From Miltoncostaea sp963762825 (GTDB lineage Bacteria > Actinomycetota > Thermoleophilia > Miltoncostaeales > Miltoncostaeaceae), in contig CAVXLZ010000001.1 of the NCBI GenBank assembly GCA_963762825.1, positions 1,054,001 through 1,118,000 on the forward strand: 64,000 nt of DNA, given 5' to 3'. The notes beneath the pieces are model-generated. The model was not told the origin of the DNA. It was given only the letters and a program-made list of their open reading frames with translations, and did not search any database. A program made the translations under genes and the position numbers. Below, one piece after another: positions 34,230-43,188 of the stretch (positions within the stretch are counted from its first letter, which is position 1; every line of letters starts with the position of its first letter).

Positions 34230-37200
34230 TACGACCCCCCTCCCGCGACGACCTCCGCCGCCGCGCGGGCGCGCTCGTCGCTCACGCGCGCCAGCTCGCG
34301 GACGGGGTCACTGAGGCCGGCGACCGGGGGGCGGCCGAGGTCGATCATCACCGAGAGGAGTTCCTCCCCGGCCTCCGCCGCCGGCCGGGCCTCCCTCACC
34401 AGGCGCTCCCACCGCTGCACGGCGGCGTCGAGATGGGCCAGACCCTCCTCGCGCTCGCCGCACGCGAGCAGCACGAGGCCGGTGACGCGGTCCAGGTGGG
34501 CGATGAGACCGGCGGGGTCGTCGCCCGCGCCCACCGGCTCGAACGGGAAGAGATCCAGCTGCGCCCGGGCGGCGGGAAGGTCGCCGTCGGCCATCGCCGC
34601 CTCGGCGGCCGCGAGGCGGAGCGCCGCGCGCGGCACGCGCCCGTCCTCCGCCGCCAGGCATGTCGCGAGGGCGGCGCGGGCCTCCGCGGGCCTGCCGGCC
34701 GCGAGGAGGGTCGCGCCGAGATCGGCCGCTGCGGCGACCTCGAGGTCGGCGGTTCCGAAACGCTCCGCCACCCGCACCTCCTCGCGGGCCGCCTCGACGG
34801 CCGCGTCGTGCCGCTCGAGCCGCGAGAGGGCGTGCGCGACCCCCGCCCAGCTCTGGCAGGCCAGGCCCGGCCCGGTGCGCGACGGGTCGGGCGCGCGCGC
34901 CAGAACCTCCAGCACGTCCGGGATGAGTCCCAGCGCCGCGGCGCAGGCGGCCTCCCCGATGCGGGCATCGAGGGCGAGCGCCGGGCGTCCGGCGAGCTCG
35001 GCGAGCTCGGCCGCCTCGCGGCAGCGCTCCCGGGCACGCGCGCCCTGCCCCGAGCGCACGAGCGCGAAGCCCCAGGCCATCACCAGCTCGGCCTGCAGGA
35101 CGTCGTCCTCGCCTCCGAGCCTCGCCTGGGTGTCGGCCAGCATGCGCTGGGCGCGGACCGGATCGCCCGCGACGGCCTCGCCCCATGCCATCCCGGCCAT
35201 GGCGAGCAACCGGGTCTCGGGGGCGTCCACGCCCGACGCATCGAGCAGCTCTACGGCCTCCTGGCTCGAGCGGACCGCCTCCTGCGGATAGCACGTGGTG
35301 GTCCTCAGCCACCGCGACCTCTCCGCCAGGGCGGCGGCGAGTCCGCGGACGTCCCCGACCTCGGAGAGGAGCGTGCGCACGTGCGCGAATGCGGCGTCCA
35401 TGGCCGGCTGGTCCCCCCTCCACGCCTCGATCTCGGCGAGCGCGAGCCACGCCTCGGCCTCGGCGGCGGGGACACCCGCCGTGGCCGCGGAGGCCGCCGC
35501 CTCGGCGAGGTATGTCGCCGCCTGGTCGAGGGCCCCGAGGGCGCGCGCCGAGCCGGCCGCGGCCACGAGGTAGGCGCGGGCGCGCTCGTCGTCGCCCGCC
35601 CCGCGCAGGTGGTGGGCCACCTCCGCGGGGGGCCGGCCCGGATTGGCCGACATCATCCGGGCGAGCCGGGCATGGGCCGCGCGGCGGCGGCCGGCGGGCA
35701 GCTCGCCGTAGCAGGCCCGGCGCACGAGATCGTGGGTGAAGGCGACGTCGGTGCCGGCGACCGGATCGAGCAGCCCGCAGGCCACGCCCTCGGCGACGGC
35801 GTCGTCGAGGGCGTCGGGACCCATCAGCGAGACGGCCTCGGGGATGGTGAGCGCACGCCCGGCCGCCGCCGTCGCGGCCACGAGGTCGCGGGCGGGACCG
35901 GACAGCCCGGCGAGCGGGCCGCGCACGGCGTCGCGCAGGCCCTCCTCGGGATCCCCGCCGGCCGCTGCGGCCCGGGCCGCGTGCAGCGCCAGCAGCGGGT
36001 TGCCGCCCGCCGCCGCGGTCACCTGCGCGAGGACCTGGGGGTCGAGCCCCGGCGCCTCGCGATGGACCAGGAGCTCCACGTCCTCCTCGCGGAGGGGCGC
36101 CAGGGACACGGCCTCGCGCAACCCCCCGCGCCGGGCGAGGGCGTCGCGGGCGCGGTCGAGCCCATCGGCCACCCCTCCGCTGCGGGCCGTCACGACGACC
36201 AGGACGTGCGCGCTCTGGAGCGGCAGCCCGAGCTGCGCCAGCAGCGCAAGCGTCGAGGAGTCCGCGCGGTGGAGGTCCTCGAGCACCAGCAGGACGGAGG
36301 CCCCGCGCGCGCACCAGTCGAGTGCTTCGGCGACGGCCTCGAAAAGGCGCGCCTGGCCGAGCGCCGGCTCGGCGGGAGCGGGCGCCGGCCGGCGGCCCCA
36401 CGCAGCCTCCACGGCGGGACAGAGGCGGGCGAGATCCTCCGGCCAGCCGACCGCCTGGGGGGGCGCCTCGCTCGCGCGCACCAGCTGGCGCAGCGCGTCG
36501 GTCCACGGCCCGAAGGGCGGCCGCTCGTCCATGTCGAGCGCGTGGCCGACCGCCGTCCGCGCGCCCGCGAGACCCGCCAAAGCCCTCAGCTCGGCCGCCA
36601 GGCGGCTCTTGCCGACGCCCGCGGCGCCCTCGATCAAGAGCACGCCGCCGCGGCCGGCCGTCGCCCCCTCCCACGCGGCCCGACATCTCTCCATCTCGAC
36701 GGCTCGGCCGACCATCCCGGCCGGCGACCCGGCGCGCGGCGGCGCGGCGGCGGCGCCCCGGGGCAGCGGAGGCCCGGACGGCGACGCGCCCGCCCGGATC
36801 TCGTCGGCGAGCAGGCGGGTCTCCGCCGAGGGCACCACACCGAGCTCGGCGGCCAGGGTGTCCCGGCAGCGCCGGAAGGCGGCCAGCGCGCCGCCGCGGT
36901 CCCCGGCGGCACCCAGGCGCCGCATCAGCGCGCGGTGGCCCGACTCGCGCAGGCGGTCGCGCGCGAGAGCCTCGCGCGAGTAGGACAGGGCGCGTGGCAG
37001 GTCGCCGGCGGCCTCCGCCGCGTCGGCCAGCGCCCCGAGGGCGTCGATCATCCGGTCGCGATGGCGGTCCTGCGCGTCGAGCACCCACTCGTCCGGGATC
37101 TCGGGCAGCAGGGGCTCTGAGCCGAGCAACACCGCCCGCCGCAGCGAATCCTCGTCTCCCAGGGCCAGGAGGCGATCGACCTCCCGCACGTCCACGTCGG

Positions 37201-37492
37201 CGACCGCCGCCGGATCGAGACCGGCGCCGAGGCGGTCGGCGACGAGCAGATCGCCGCCGCCCGCCGCCTCGAGTGCCGATCGGATCGCCCAGAGCGCGCT
37301 GCGCAGCGATCCCCGGGCACTGGTGTCGAGCACGTCGGGCCAGAACCGGCCCGCGAGGCGTACGCGCGGATGCGGCCCGGCGTTGACGAGAAGGTACGCG
37401 AAGAGCGACCGCGACTTGACGCCGCCGATCTCCGGCACGGGCCGGTCGTCCACCCACGCGGCGAGCCCACCGAACAGACGGGCGCGAAGCAT
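34229..37492 (-). CDS. BTAD/SARP-type activator fused to AAA ATPase and TPR-like region
   Basis: A 1087-residue regulator. Residues 1-90 form an OmpR-type winged helix (GGVKSRSLFAYLLVNAGPHP). The bacterial transcriptional activation domain follows to about 240 (REALARDRLRESGHRALMRR). An ATPase domain begins near 262 (MVGRAVEME) with Walker A LIEGAAGVGKSRLAAEL and Walker B-like ASVLLVLEDLHRAD. The rest (about 600-1070) is Ala-rich helical repeats. Such large SARP-like proteins switch on secondary-metabolism or stress genes. The divergent methyltransferase is the obvious candidate target. ATG start with -35 and -10 boxes immediately upstream. Confidence 0.85.
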   Translation of the reverse strand: MLRARLFGGLAAWVDDRPVPEIGGVKSRSLFAYLLVNAGPHPRVRLAGRFWPDVLDTSARGSLRSALWAIRSALEAAGGGDLLVADRLGAGLDPAAVADVDVREVDRLLALGDEDSLRRAVLLGSEPLLPEIPDEWVLDAQDRHRDRMIDALGALADAAEAAGDLPRALSYSREALARDRLRESGHRALMRRLGAAGDRGGALAAFRRCRDTLAAELGVVPSAETRLLADEIRAGASPSGPPLPRGAAAAPPRAGSPAGMVGRAVEMERCRAAWEGATAGRGGVLLIEGAAGVGKSRLAAELRALAGLAGARTAVGHALDMDERPPFGPWTDALRQLVRASEAPPQAVGWPEDLARLCPAVEAAWGRRPAPAPAEPALGQARLFEAVAEALDWCARGASVLLVLEDLHRADSSTLALLAQLGLPLQSAHVLVVVTARSGGVADGLDRARDALARRGGLREAVSLAPLREEDVELLVHREAPGLDPQVLAQVTAAAGGNPLLALHAARAAAAGGDPEEGLRDAVRGPLAGLSGPARDLVAATAAAGRALTIPEAVSLMGPDALDDAVAEGVACGLLDPVAGTDVAFTHDLVRRACYGELPAGRRRAAHARLARMMSANPGRPPAEVAHHLRGAGDDERARAYLVAAAGSARALGALDQAATYLAEAAASAATAGVPAAEAEAWLALAEIEAWRGDQPAMDAAFAHVRTLLSEVGDVRGLAAALAERSRWLRTTTCYPQEAVRSSQEAVELLDASGVDAPETRLLAMAGMAWGEAVAGDPVRAQRMLADTQARLGGEDDVLQAELVMAWGFALVRSGQGARARERCREAAELAELAGRPALALDARIGEAACAAALGLIPDVLEVLARAPDPSRTGPGLACQSWAGVAHALSRLERHDAAVEAAREEVRVAERFGTADLEVAAAADLGATLLAAGRPAEARAALATCLAAEDGRVPRAALRLAAAEAAMADGDLPAARAQLDLFPFEPVGAGDDPAGLIAHLDRVTGLVLLACGEREEGLAHLDAAVQRWERLVREARPAAEAGEELLSVMIDLGRPPVAGLSDPVRELARVSDERARAAAEVVAGGGS

Positions 37493-37584
37493 GGGCCGAT
37501 CATGCGCCCGCGCAGACGGACCGTCAACGGCGCGCCCGCTCTATTGACACTGCGATGACGCCCGTCCCCACGGCACGTTGACGG
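37490..37584. promoter_or_regulatory. BTAD/methyltransferase intergenic control region with inverted repeats
   Basis: On the minus strand TTGACG (37527-37522), 17 bases, CATGAT (37504-37499), six bases and ATG make a good leaderless promoter for the regulator. CCGTCAACG (37521-37529) is repeated inverted as CGTTGACGG (37576-37584), 55 bases centre to centre. GACGGACCGTC (37515-37525) is an overlapping palindrome. TTGACA at 37544-37549 could serve the methyltransferase, but no -10 box follows at normal spacing. Confidence 0.5.
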
Positions 37585-37632
37585 CGCGGATGGACGCTGC
37601 CGGTGCACCCCACGAGCAGGAGGACGGCCAAG

Positions 37633-38685
37633 ATGGTGGATCGCGAACGACTCGAGCAGCTGATGGGGAGGGTCGTCGACGAGCTCGGTGGCGCCCTCGG
37701 CGCCGGGCTGATCGTCGTCGGTGAGCGTGCAGGCCTGTGGGCCGCCCTTGCCGGAGCGGGGTCCATGACCTCCGAGAGCCTCGCCGCGCGCAGCGGGACC
37801 GACGAGCGCTACGCCCGCGAGTGGCTGCGCGCGATGGCCGCCGGCGGCTACGTCGAGTACGCGCCCGCCGGAGACACCTACGCAATCAGCGACGAGGTCG
37901 CGTTCGCGATGGCCGACCCGCAGGGGCCGAGCGTGCCCGGCGCGTGCCAGGTCGTACTCGGCGCCCTGGAGGCCACCGGCCGCGTGGCCGAGCGCTTCGT
38001 GAGCGGCGAGGGCCTCGGCTGGCACGAGCACGACGACGATCTCTTCGAGGGCACGGAGCGCTTCTTCCGGCCCCAGTACGCCGCCCACCTCGTGGATGAA
38101 TGGATCCCCGCCCTCGACGGCGTGGGGAGCGTCCTGACGGCGGGCGCCCGCGCCGCCGACGTCGGCTGTGGCCACGGCGCCTCCACGATCCTGATGGCCG
38201 AGGCCTTCCCCGCCTCGATCTTCACCGGCTTCGACTATCACGAGGCCTCGATCGTGCACGCGCGCGAGGCGGCACGCGTCGCCGGCGTGGAGGATCGCGT
38301 CTCGTTCGTGGTCGCCCCGGCCGACGACTTCCCGGGAGAAGGCTACGACCTCGTCACCATGTTCGACTGCCTGCACGACATGGGCGACCCGGCGGGCGTC
38401 GCGCGGCACGTGCGCGCCGCGCTCACCGCACAGGGCGCCTGGATGATCGTCGAGCCCATGGCGGGCGACCGGGTGGAGGACAACCTCAACCCGGTCGGGC
38501 GCCTCTTCTACTCGGCCAGCACGCTGGTCTGCACCCCCGCGTCGCTCGCCCAGCCCGGTCGCGCGGCGCTCGGAGCCCAGGCCGGCGAGGCGGCCCTGGC
38601 CGAGGTGATTCGGCGCGGCGGGTTCTCCCGCGTGCGCCGCGTCGCCGAGACCCCCGTGAACCTCGTCCTCGAAGCCCGTCCCTGA
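37633..38685 (+). CDS. SAM-dependent methyltransferase with N-terminal winged helix
   Basis: A 350-residue class I methyltransferase. The N-terminal part (about 15-75) is the winged helix seen in O-methyltransferase and Rv2258c-like proteins (LAARSGTDERYAREWLRAMA). The Rossmann domain has motif I AADVGCGHGASTILMAEAFP and a FTGFDYHEASI acidic loop, then VTMFDCLHDMGDPAGVARHV. Substrate unknown, probably a small molecule. ATG 37633 has AGGAGG nine bases upstream, so the GTG at 37603 is less likely. The SnoaL-like gene 50 bases downstream probably belongs to the same unit. Confidence 0.87.
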   Translation: MVDRERLEQLMGRVVDELGGALGAGLIVVGERAGLWAALAGAGSMTSESLAARSGTDERYAREWLRAMAAGGYVEYAPAGDTYAISDEVAFAMADPQGPSVPGACQVVLGALEATGRVAERFVSGEGLGWHEHDDDLFEGTERFFRPQYAAHLVDEWIPALDGVGSVLTAGARAADVGCGHGASTILMAEAFPASIFTGFDYHEASIVHAREAARVAGVEDRVSFVVAPADDFPGEGYDLVTMFDCLHDMGDPAGVARHVRAALTAQGAWMIVEPMAGDRVEDNLNPVGRLFYSASTLVCTPASLAQPGRAALGAQAGEAALAEVIRRGGFSRVRRVAETPVNLVLEARP

Positions 38686-38734
38686 CCCGTCGAGCACGGG
38701 TCGCACACCCACACCGCAGCCAAGGAGACACACC

Positions 38735-39094
38735 ATGAGCACCTCCACGCACAGCGTCATCGAGTCCATCCGCACGGCGACCGAGGCGCGCGACGCCGCC
38801 GGCCTCGCACGCCTCTACGCCGACCACGCCGAGGTCTCGATCATCGACCGCACCACGCCACCCAGCAGCCCCCGGGTCCTCCACGGCAAGGGCGAGGTCG
38901 TCGCCTACCTGGAGGACACCTGCTCGCGCGAGATGACCCACGAGGTCCGCGACCTGGTCGAGGGCGAGCGGAGCGTCGCCCACACGGTCCGCTGCCTCTA
39001 CCCGGACGGCACCCGGGTCCTCTGCATGACGATCGCCGAGCTCGACGACGGCCTCATCGCCCGCCAGACGATCGTGCAGGCCTGGGACGCCTAG
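38735..39094 (+). CDS. SnoaL/NTF2-like protein
   Basis: A 119-residue cone-shaped NTF2-like fold: an N-terminal helix pair (SVIESIRTATEARDAAGLAR), LYADHAEVSIID, then VRCLYPDGTRVLCMTIAELD and the closing DGLIARQTIVQAWDA. Members act as small isomerases, hydratases or ligand carriers, often near metabolic enzymes. AAGGAG lies seven bases before the ATG. It follows the methyltransferase and is convergent with rseP. Confidence 0.78.
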   Translation: MSTSTHSVIESIRTATEARDAAGLARLYADHAEVSIIDRTTPPSSPRVLHGKGEVVAYLEDTCSREMTHEVRDLVEGERSVAHTVRCLYPDGTRVLCMTIAELDDGLIARQTIVQAWDA

Positions 39095-39102
39095 CCACGG
39101 TG

Positions 39103-39130
39103 CGGCGCCCGCCGGCTCCGGCGGGCGCCG
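39103..39130. terminator. Perfect bidirectional hairpin between SnoaL-like gene and rseP
   Basis: CGGCGCCCGCCGG (39103-39115) and CCGGCGGGCGCCG (39118-39130) are exact inverted repeats around CT. It lies between converging stop codons at 39094 and 39137. Very stable, no U-tract. Confidence 0.75.
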
Positions 39131-39136
39131 CCCGCG

Positions 39137-40249
39137 CTAGCGGTCGATCTGAAAGCCGTCGCCCGTTAGGCGGCCGATGTCGTTCTGCAGGGCGACCACG
39201 AAGATCAGCATCACGATCGCGAACCCGACGAAGGAGGCCCGCCCGTATGTGGCGGCGCTGAACGCGGATCCCTTCACCCTCTCGGCGAGCGCGAAGAGGA
39301 TGTGCCCCCCGTCGAGGGGCAGGATCGGCAGGAGGTTGAAGATGCCGAGCGCGAGGCTGATCACACCGATGAACTGGAGCACGTCGATCAGCCCGTTGTC
39401 GGCGACCTGGTCGAAGACCGCCCCGACCCCGACGATGCTCGACACCTCCCCGCGGGCCTGGCTGCTGGTGAACGAGTCCCCGATCACCTCCACGTTGGTC
39501 GTGATGATGAACCAGGTGAAGTTCCAGCCCTCGGAGAGCCCCTCGAGAGGCCCGGAGCGGATCGTCGGGCCGGCCACCGTATCGAACGTGAAGCCCAACC
39601 CGGTGAGCGGTCGGCCGGTGTCCGGATTGGTGAGCCGATCGCCGGTCAGATCCCTGAGCACCTGAAGCTGGGCGGGGCGCTCGATCACGCTTCCGTCGCG
39701 CTCCAGTCGCAGGACGACGGTCTCCCCCTCGCGACCCGACTGCAAGGCGGACCGCACACGCTCGCTGTCGCCGTTCGCCGCAACCCCATCCACGGCGAGC
39801 ACCCGGTCGCCGGGTTCGAGGCCCGCCTGCTGTGCAGCGGAATCGCGCGAGACACTCGACACCGAGGTGGTCGGGTTCGCCGTCGGCACCCCGATCCAGA
39901 AGATGGCGGCGAAGATCCCGATCGCGAGCACGATGTTGACGGCTGGTCCGGCCAGGATGGTTGCGACCTTCCGCCAGGCCGGCTTCGCGGCGTACGCGCG
40001 ATGGGCGACCTCATCGTCCAGCTCCTCGCCGACCGTCATGCCGCTGATCTTCACGTAGCCGCCGAGGGGCAGCCAGCCGATCGCGTACTCGGTCTCTCCG
40101 CGGGTGAACGAGGCGATCGGCCTCCCGAAGAAGATCGAGAACCGCTCGACGCGCATCCCGCACCACTTGGCGACCACCATGTGGCCGGCCTCGTGGATCA
40201 GCACGAGAGCCATCAGGATCACGACGAAGTAGAAGAGGTGCAGGATCAC
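39137..40249 (-). CDS. rseP: RseP-type site-2 intramembrane metalloprotease
   Basis: Cuts membrane-bound anti-sigma factors or signal-peptide remnants inside the membrane. The 370-residue protein has the zinc motif HEAGH in the first helix (ALVLIHEAGHMVVAKW), one PDZ domain (about 115-210: AAQQAGLEPGDRVLAVDGVA) and the second active-site block LLPILPLDGGHILFALAE in the third helix. GTG 40249 overlaps the dxr stop by four bases (GTGA), and the longer frame upstream is shadow. dxr-rseP adjacency is common in actinobacteria. Confidence 0.95.
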   Translation of the reverse strand: MILHLFYFVVILMALVLIHEAGHMVVAKWCGMRVERFSIFFGRPIASFTRGETEYAIGWLPLGGYVKISGMTVGEELDDEVAHRAYAAKPAWRKVATILAGPAVNIVLAIGIFAAIFWIGVPTANPTTSVSSVSRDSAAQQAGLEPGDRVLAVDGVAANGDSERVRSALQSGREGETVVLRLERDGSVIERPAQLQVLRDLTGDRLTNPDTGRPLTGLGFTFDTVAGPTIRSGPLEGLSEGWNFTWFIITTNVEVIGDSFTSSQARGEVSSIVGVGAVFDQVADNGLIDVLQFIGVISLALGIFNLLPILPLDGGHILFALAERVKGSAFSAATYGRASFVGFAIVMLIFVVALQNDIGRLTGDGFQIDR

Positions 40250-41355
40250 GCCGGCACCGCGCCGATGGCGAGGGCGGCCGCATCGCGGGCACGGGCGTCG
40301 CACTCGGTCACCGCGTCGAGGGAGTCGACCGCCCTCGAGGGGATCGCCTCGAGGGCGGCTTCGACGATACGGGCGATGTCCATGAATCCGATCCTCTCCG
40401 CCAGAAAGGCCGCGACGGCCACCTCGTTGGCCGCGTTCAGCACGGCCGGGGCCGTGCCCCCCTCGATACCGGCGGCGCGGGCCAGCCCCAAGCACGGAAA
40501 GGCCGTCTCGTCCGGAGCCTCAAAGTCAAGGCGGCTCCCGACGAGGTCCATCGGCTCACCGGGAGGCGGGGCGGCCGGGTGCCGGAGGGCGTGCCCGATC
40601 GGCACTCGCATGTCGGGGGGACCGCAATGGGCGAGGATGCCCCCGTCCTCCAGGCGCACCAGCGCGTGGACGAGCGACTGGGGGTGCACCACGACCTCGA
40701 TGCGGTCGTAGGACAAGCCGAACAGGTGATGGGCCTCGATCACCTCGAGCCCCTTGTTCATCAGCGTCGCCGAATCGATGGTGATCTTGTCCCCCATCGC
40801 CCATGTGGGGTGCCGCAGCGCATCCGAGCGGGTCACGCCCACCAGATCATCGGCAGCGCGGCCGCGGAAGGGACCCCCCGACGCGGTGAGGATGGCCGCG
40901 CGCACCCGCTCCCGCGGGACCCCCTCGAGCAACTGGAGGAGCGCGGAGTGCTCCGAGTCGATCGGAACGAGGGCGGCGCCCGTGCGGGCCTGGACCGCGG
41001 AGACCAGGTCACCGCCGACCACCAGGCTCTCCTTGTTGGCGAGAGCAACCGTGATCCCGCGCTCGAGCGCCGCCAGCGTCGGCCGCAACCCAGCCGCTCC
41101 GACCAGGGCGTTCAGCACGATGTCGGGCTCGCTCGCGTCGATGAGCCCGGCGAGGTCGGCATCGAACGCGACGCTTCCACCCCCCACGGCCGCCGCCGTA
41201 TGCGCGATCCCGCGATCGACGGCCTGGGCCACCATGTCCGAGACACGGCTGCCGCACGCCAGCCCGCAGGCGACGAGATCGGGCGCACGGTCGATGACCT
41301 GAAGGGCCTGGACCCCTATCGAACCCGTAGACCCCAGAACGAGTACACGTGCCAC
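40246..41355 (-). CDS. dxr: 1-deoxy-D-xylulose-5-phosphate reductoisomerase
   Basis: Second step of the MEP pathway, DXP to MEP, NADPH-dependent. The 369-residue protein opens with the nucleotide-binding VLVLGSTGSIGVQALQV. The metal and substrate sites lie in LVPIDSEHSALLQLLEG, ILTASGGPFRG, MGDKITIDSATLMNKGLEVI and AHHLFG. GTG start placed by the -10 box TACAAT six bases upstream; the open frame beyond 41355 is not real. Confidence 0.96.
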   Translation of the reverse strand: MARVLVLGSTGSIGVQALQVIDRAPDLVACGLACGSRVSDMVAQAVDRGIAHTAAAVGGGSVAFDADLAGLIDASEPDIVLNALVGAAGLRPTLAALERGITVALANKESLVVGGDLVSAVQARTGAALVPIDSEHSALLQLLEGVPRERVRAAILTASGGPFRGRAADDLVGVTRSDALRHPTWAMGDKITIDSATLMNKGLEVIEAHHLFGLSYDRIEVVVHPQSLVHALVRLEDGGILAHCGPPDMRVPIGHALRHPAAPPPGEPMDLVGSRLDFEAPDETAFPCLGLARAAGIEGGTAPAVLNAANEVAVAAFLAERIGFMDIARIVEAALEAIPSRAVDSLDAVTECDARARDAAALAIGAVPA

Positions 41356-41367
41356 CCGTCGATTGTA
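41353..41367 (-). promoter_or_regulatory. Leaderless promoter of dxr: TACAAT, 6 nt, GTG
   Basis: TACAAT (41367-41362 on the minus strand) differs from the -10 consensus at one base and is followed by CGACGG and GTG. It is the best single example of the leaderless pattern in the window. Confidence 0.65.
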
Positions 41368-41416
41368 GCGAGCACGTCGCGCCGGTCGTGGTAAGGGCTC
41401 CTTAAGACCTCCCGGG

Positions 41417-41431
41417 TAGCTTTGAGTGATG
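41417..41431 (+). promoter_or_regulatory. Leaderless promoter of dipZ: TAGCTT, 6 nt, ATG
   Basis: TAGCTT (41417-41422), then TGAGTG, then ATG at 41429. It favours ATG 41429 over GTG 41426. Confidence 0.5.
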
Positions 41432-42025
41432 CTGCTCCTGATCGCCGTGGCGTTTCTCGCGGGAGTTGTCACGGCCCTCTCTCCATGCGTCCTGCCGGCC
41501 CTCCCGGTGGTGCTCGCCGGATCGGCCGGGGGCGGATCGCGGCGAGTGGCCGGTATCGCCGCGGGCTTCGTCGCCTCTTTCGTGCTGTTCACCCTCACGC
41601 TGACCGCGGCCCTGAGGGAGATCGGCCTCAGCCCGGACGCGCTCCGCAACCTCGCCATCGCCGCCCTGATCGGCTTCGGCGTGACACTCCTGGTGCCCGC
41701 TCTCGGAGAGCGGATCGCCACGGTCCTCGGGCCGGTGGGGCGACTCGGCGAGCGGATCCCGCGAGGGCGGTCGGGCTTGGCAGGCGGACTCCTGGTCGGG
41801 GTCGCTCTCGGCCTCGTCTGGACGCCGTGCGCAGGGCCGGTCTTCGCGACGATCGCCGCCGTGGCGGCCGCGGGCGACGCGGGTCCGACGGCCTTCGCCG
41901 TGCTGAGCGCCTACGCGATCGGCGCCGTGGTACCCCTCTGCCTGATCGCCGCCGGGGGCCAGCGGCTGATCGAGCGCATGCGCGGCCGCGGGGGGCGGCC
42001 GTCCGGCCGGTGCTCGGCGCCCTGA
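41429..42025 (+). CDS. dipZ: DipZ-type protein, CcdA membrane part (frame ends early)
   Basis: Membrane part of a thiol-reductant exporter. CcdA carries electrons across the membrane with two cysteines, here in ALSPCVLPALPVVLAG and LVWTPCAGPVF. Five hydrophobic helices precede GQRLIERMRGRGG. The frame then enters a run of six G (41990-41995) and stops at 42025. The expected sixth helix (VRPVLGALMIGAGAMIALGV) is encoded one base out of frame and leads straight into the thioredoxin part. Mycobacterial DipZ is one polypeptide with this order, so I read this as a frame break rather than two natural genes, though TGATG coupling at 42023-42027 is possible. Confidence 0.82.
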   Translation: MLLLIAVAFLAGVVTALSPCVLPALPVVLAGSAGGGSRRVAGIAAGFVASFVLFTLTLTAALREIGLSPDALRNLAIAALIGFGVTLLVPALGERIATVLGPVGRLGERIPRGRSGLAGGLLVGVALGLVWTPCAGPVFATIAAVAAAGDAGPTAFAVLSAYAIGAVVPLCLIAAGGQRLIERMRGRGGRPSGRCSAP

Positions 42026-43188
42026 TGATCGGAGCGGGAGCGATGATCGCCCTGGGGGTCGACACGCGCTTGACGACCGCCCTCGTGCGGGACGTGCCGG
42101 CCTACACCGACACCCTGCAGGCGCTCGAGCGCACGGCCTCGGTCAACCGGGAGCTGCGCGGCCTGCGCCCGGGCGCCCCGACCGATATCCCTCCCCTGCT
42201 CTCGGCGGCGCGCGGGTCGACACCGGCGGGGGGCGGCGCGCTCGATCTGCCCGATGCCGGGCCGGCACCCGAGTTGCGCGACATCTCGGCGACCTTCAAC
42301 ACCGCCGATGCCCCCGTCACGCTCGCGAGCCTTCGCGGACGCGTCGTGCTGCTCGATTTCTGGACCTACTCCTGCATCAACTGCCTTCGCACGCTGCCGC
42401 ACCTCAAGGGGCTCTACGAGCGCTATCGCTCCGACGGGCTGACCATCGTCGGCGTCCACACCCCCGAGTTCGCCTTCGAGGGGGATCCCGGGAACGTCGG
42501 GGACGCCGTGAGAGACCTCGGCATCACCTATCCGGTCGTTCTCGACGCCGACTACGGCACCTGGGATGCCTATGGCAACCGGTACTGGCCGGCCACCTAC
42601 CTGATCGACCGCGACGGTCACGTCCGCGACCTTCATATCGGCGAGGGCGACGAAGAGCGGACCGAGACGCTCGTGCGCCAAGCGCTGGAGGTGCCGCCCG
42701 GCAGCCCCCGGACGGGAGCCGGCGGGGGCGATGCGCCCCCCGGCCATGCGGCGATCACGCCCGAGACCTACGTCGGGGCGGCGCGCATCCAGCGCCTGGC
42801 GCCCCCTCAGACCGTGCGCCCCACTCTCGCGACGCGTTACCGGCTGCCTCGGGCGATCCCCTCCGACAACCTCGCGTTCGACGGCGAGTGGACGCTGGAG
42901 GAGGAGGCCGGTCGCGCCGGGAAGGGCGCGGCGATCGAGCTCAGCTTTCGGGCGAAGGGCGTCTACCTCGTGCTGGACGGGGACGGCGAGCGCCGCGTCG
43001 GCAGGGTGCTCGTCGACGGCCGGCCCCCGAGGCTCGATGAGGCGGGGCCCGACGTCGGCACCGACGGCCGGCTGGTGGTCACCGGCCCCCGTCTCTATCG
43101 CCTGCTGCAGCTCCGGGGCTCCCGGAGCGGCCGCATCCGCATCGAGCTCGCCCCAGGTACGAGGGCCTTCGCCTTCACCTTCGGGTGA
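42025..43188 (+). CDS. dipZ: DipZ-type protein, thioredoxin-like and CBM-like part
   Basis: Extracytoplasmic part of the DipZ-type protein. It holds the end of the last CcdA helix, a linker (about 20-90), a TlpA-like thioredoxin domain with the redox pair C-I-N-C in LLDFWTYSCINCLRTLPHLK, and a C-terminal jelly-roll-like domain (about 240-385: NLAFDGEWTLEEEAGRAGKG, then YLVLDGDGERRVGRVLVDG) like that of Mycobacterium DipZ. ATG 42025 overlaps the preceding stop (TGATG), which would give a protein with half a membrane anchor. In a repaired frame it is fused to the CcdA part, about 586 residues in total. Confidence 0.82.
   Translation: MIGAGAMIALGVDTRLTTALVRDVPAYTDTLQALERTASVNRELRGLRPGAPTDIPPLLSAARGSTPAGGGALDLPDAGPAPELRDISATFNTADAPVTLASLRGRVVLLDFWTYSCINCLRTLPHLKGLYERYRSDGLTIVGVHTPEFAFEGDPGNVGDAVRDLGITYPVVLDADYGTWDAYGNRYWPATYLIDRDGHVRDLHIGEGDEERTETLVRQALEVPPGSPRTGAGGGDAPPGHAAITPETYVGAARIQRLAPPQTVRPTLATRYRLPRAIPSDNLAFDGEWTLEEEAGRAGKGAAIELSFRAKGVYLVLDGDGERRVGRVLVDGRPPRLDEAGPDVGTDGRLVVTGPRLYRLLQLRGSRSGRIRIELAPGTRAFAFTFG

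Noticed and set aside
34433..37120. 895-codon plus-strand open frame
   Set aside because: Fully antisense to the BTAD-ATPase regulator, which has recognisable domains; this frame has none.
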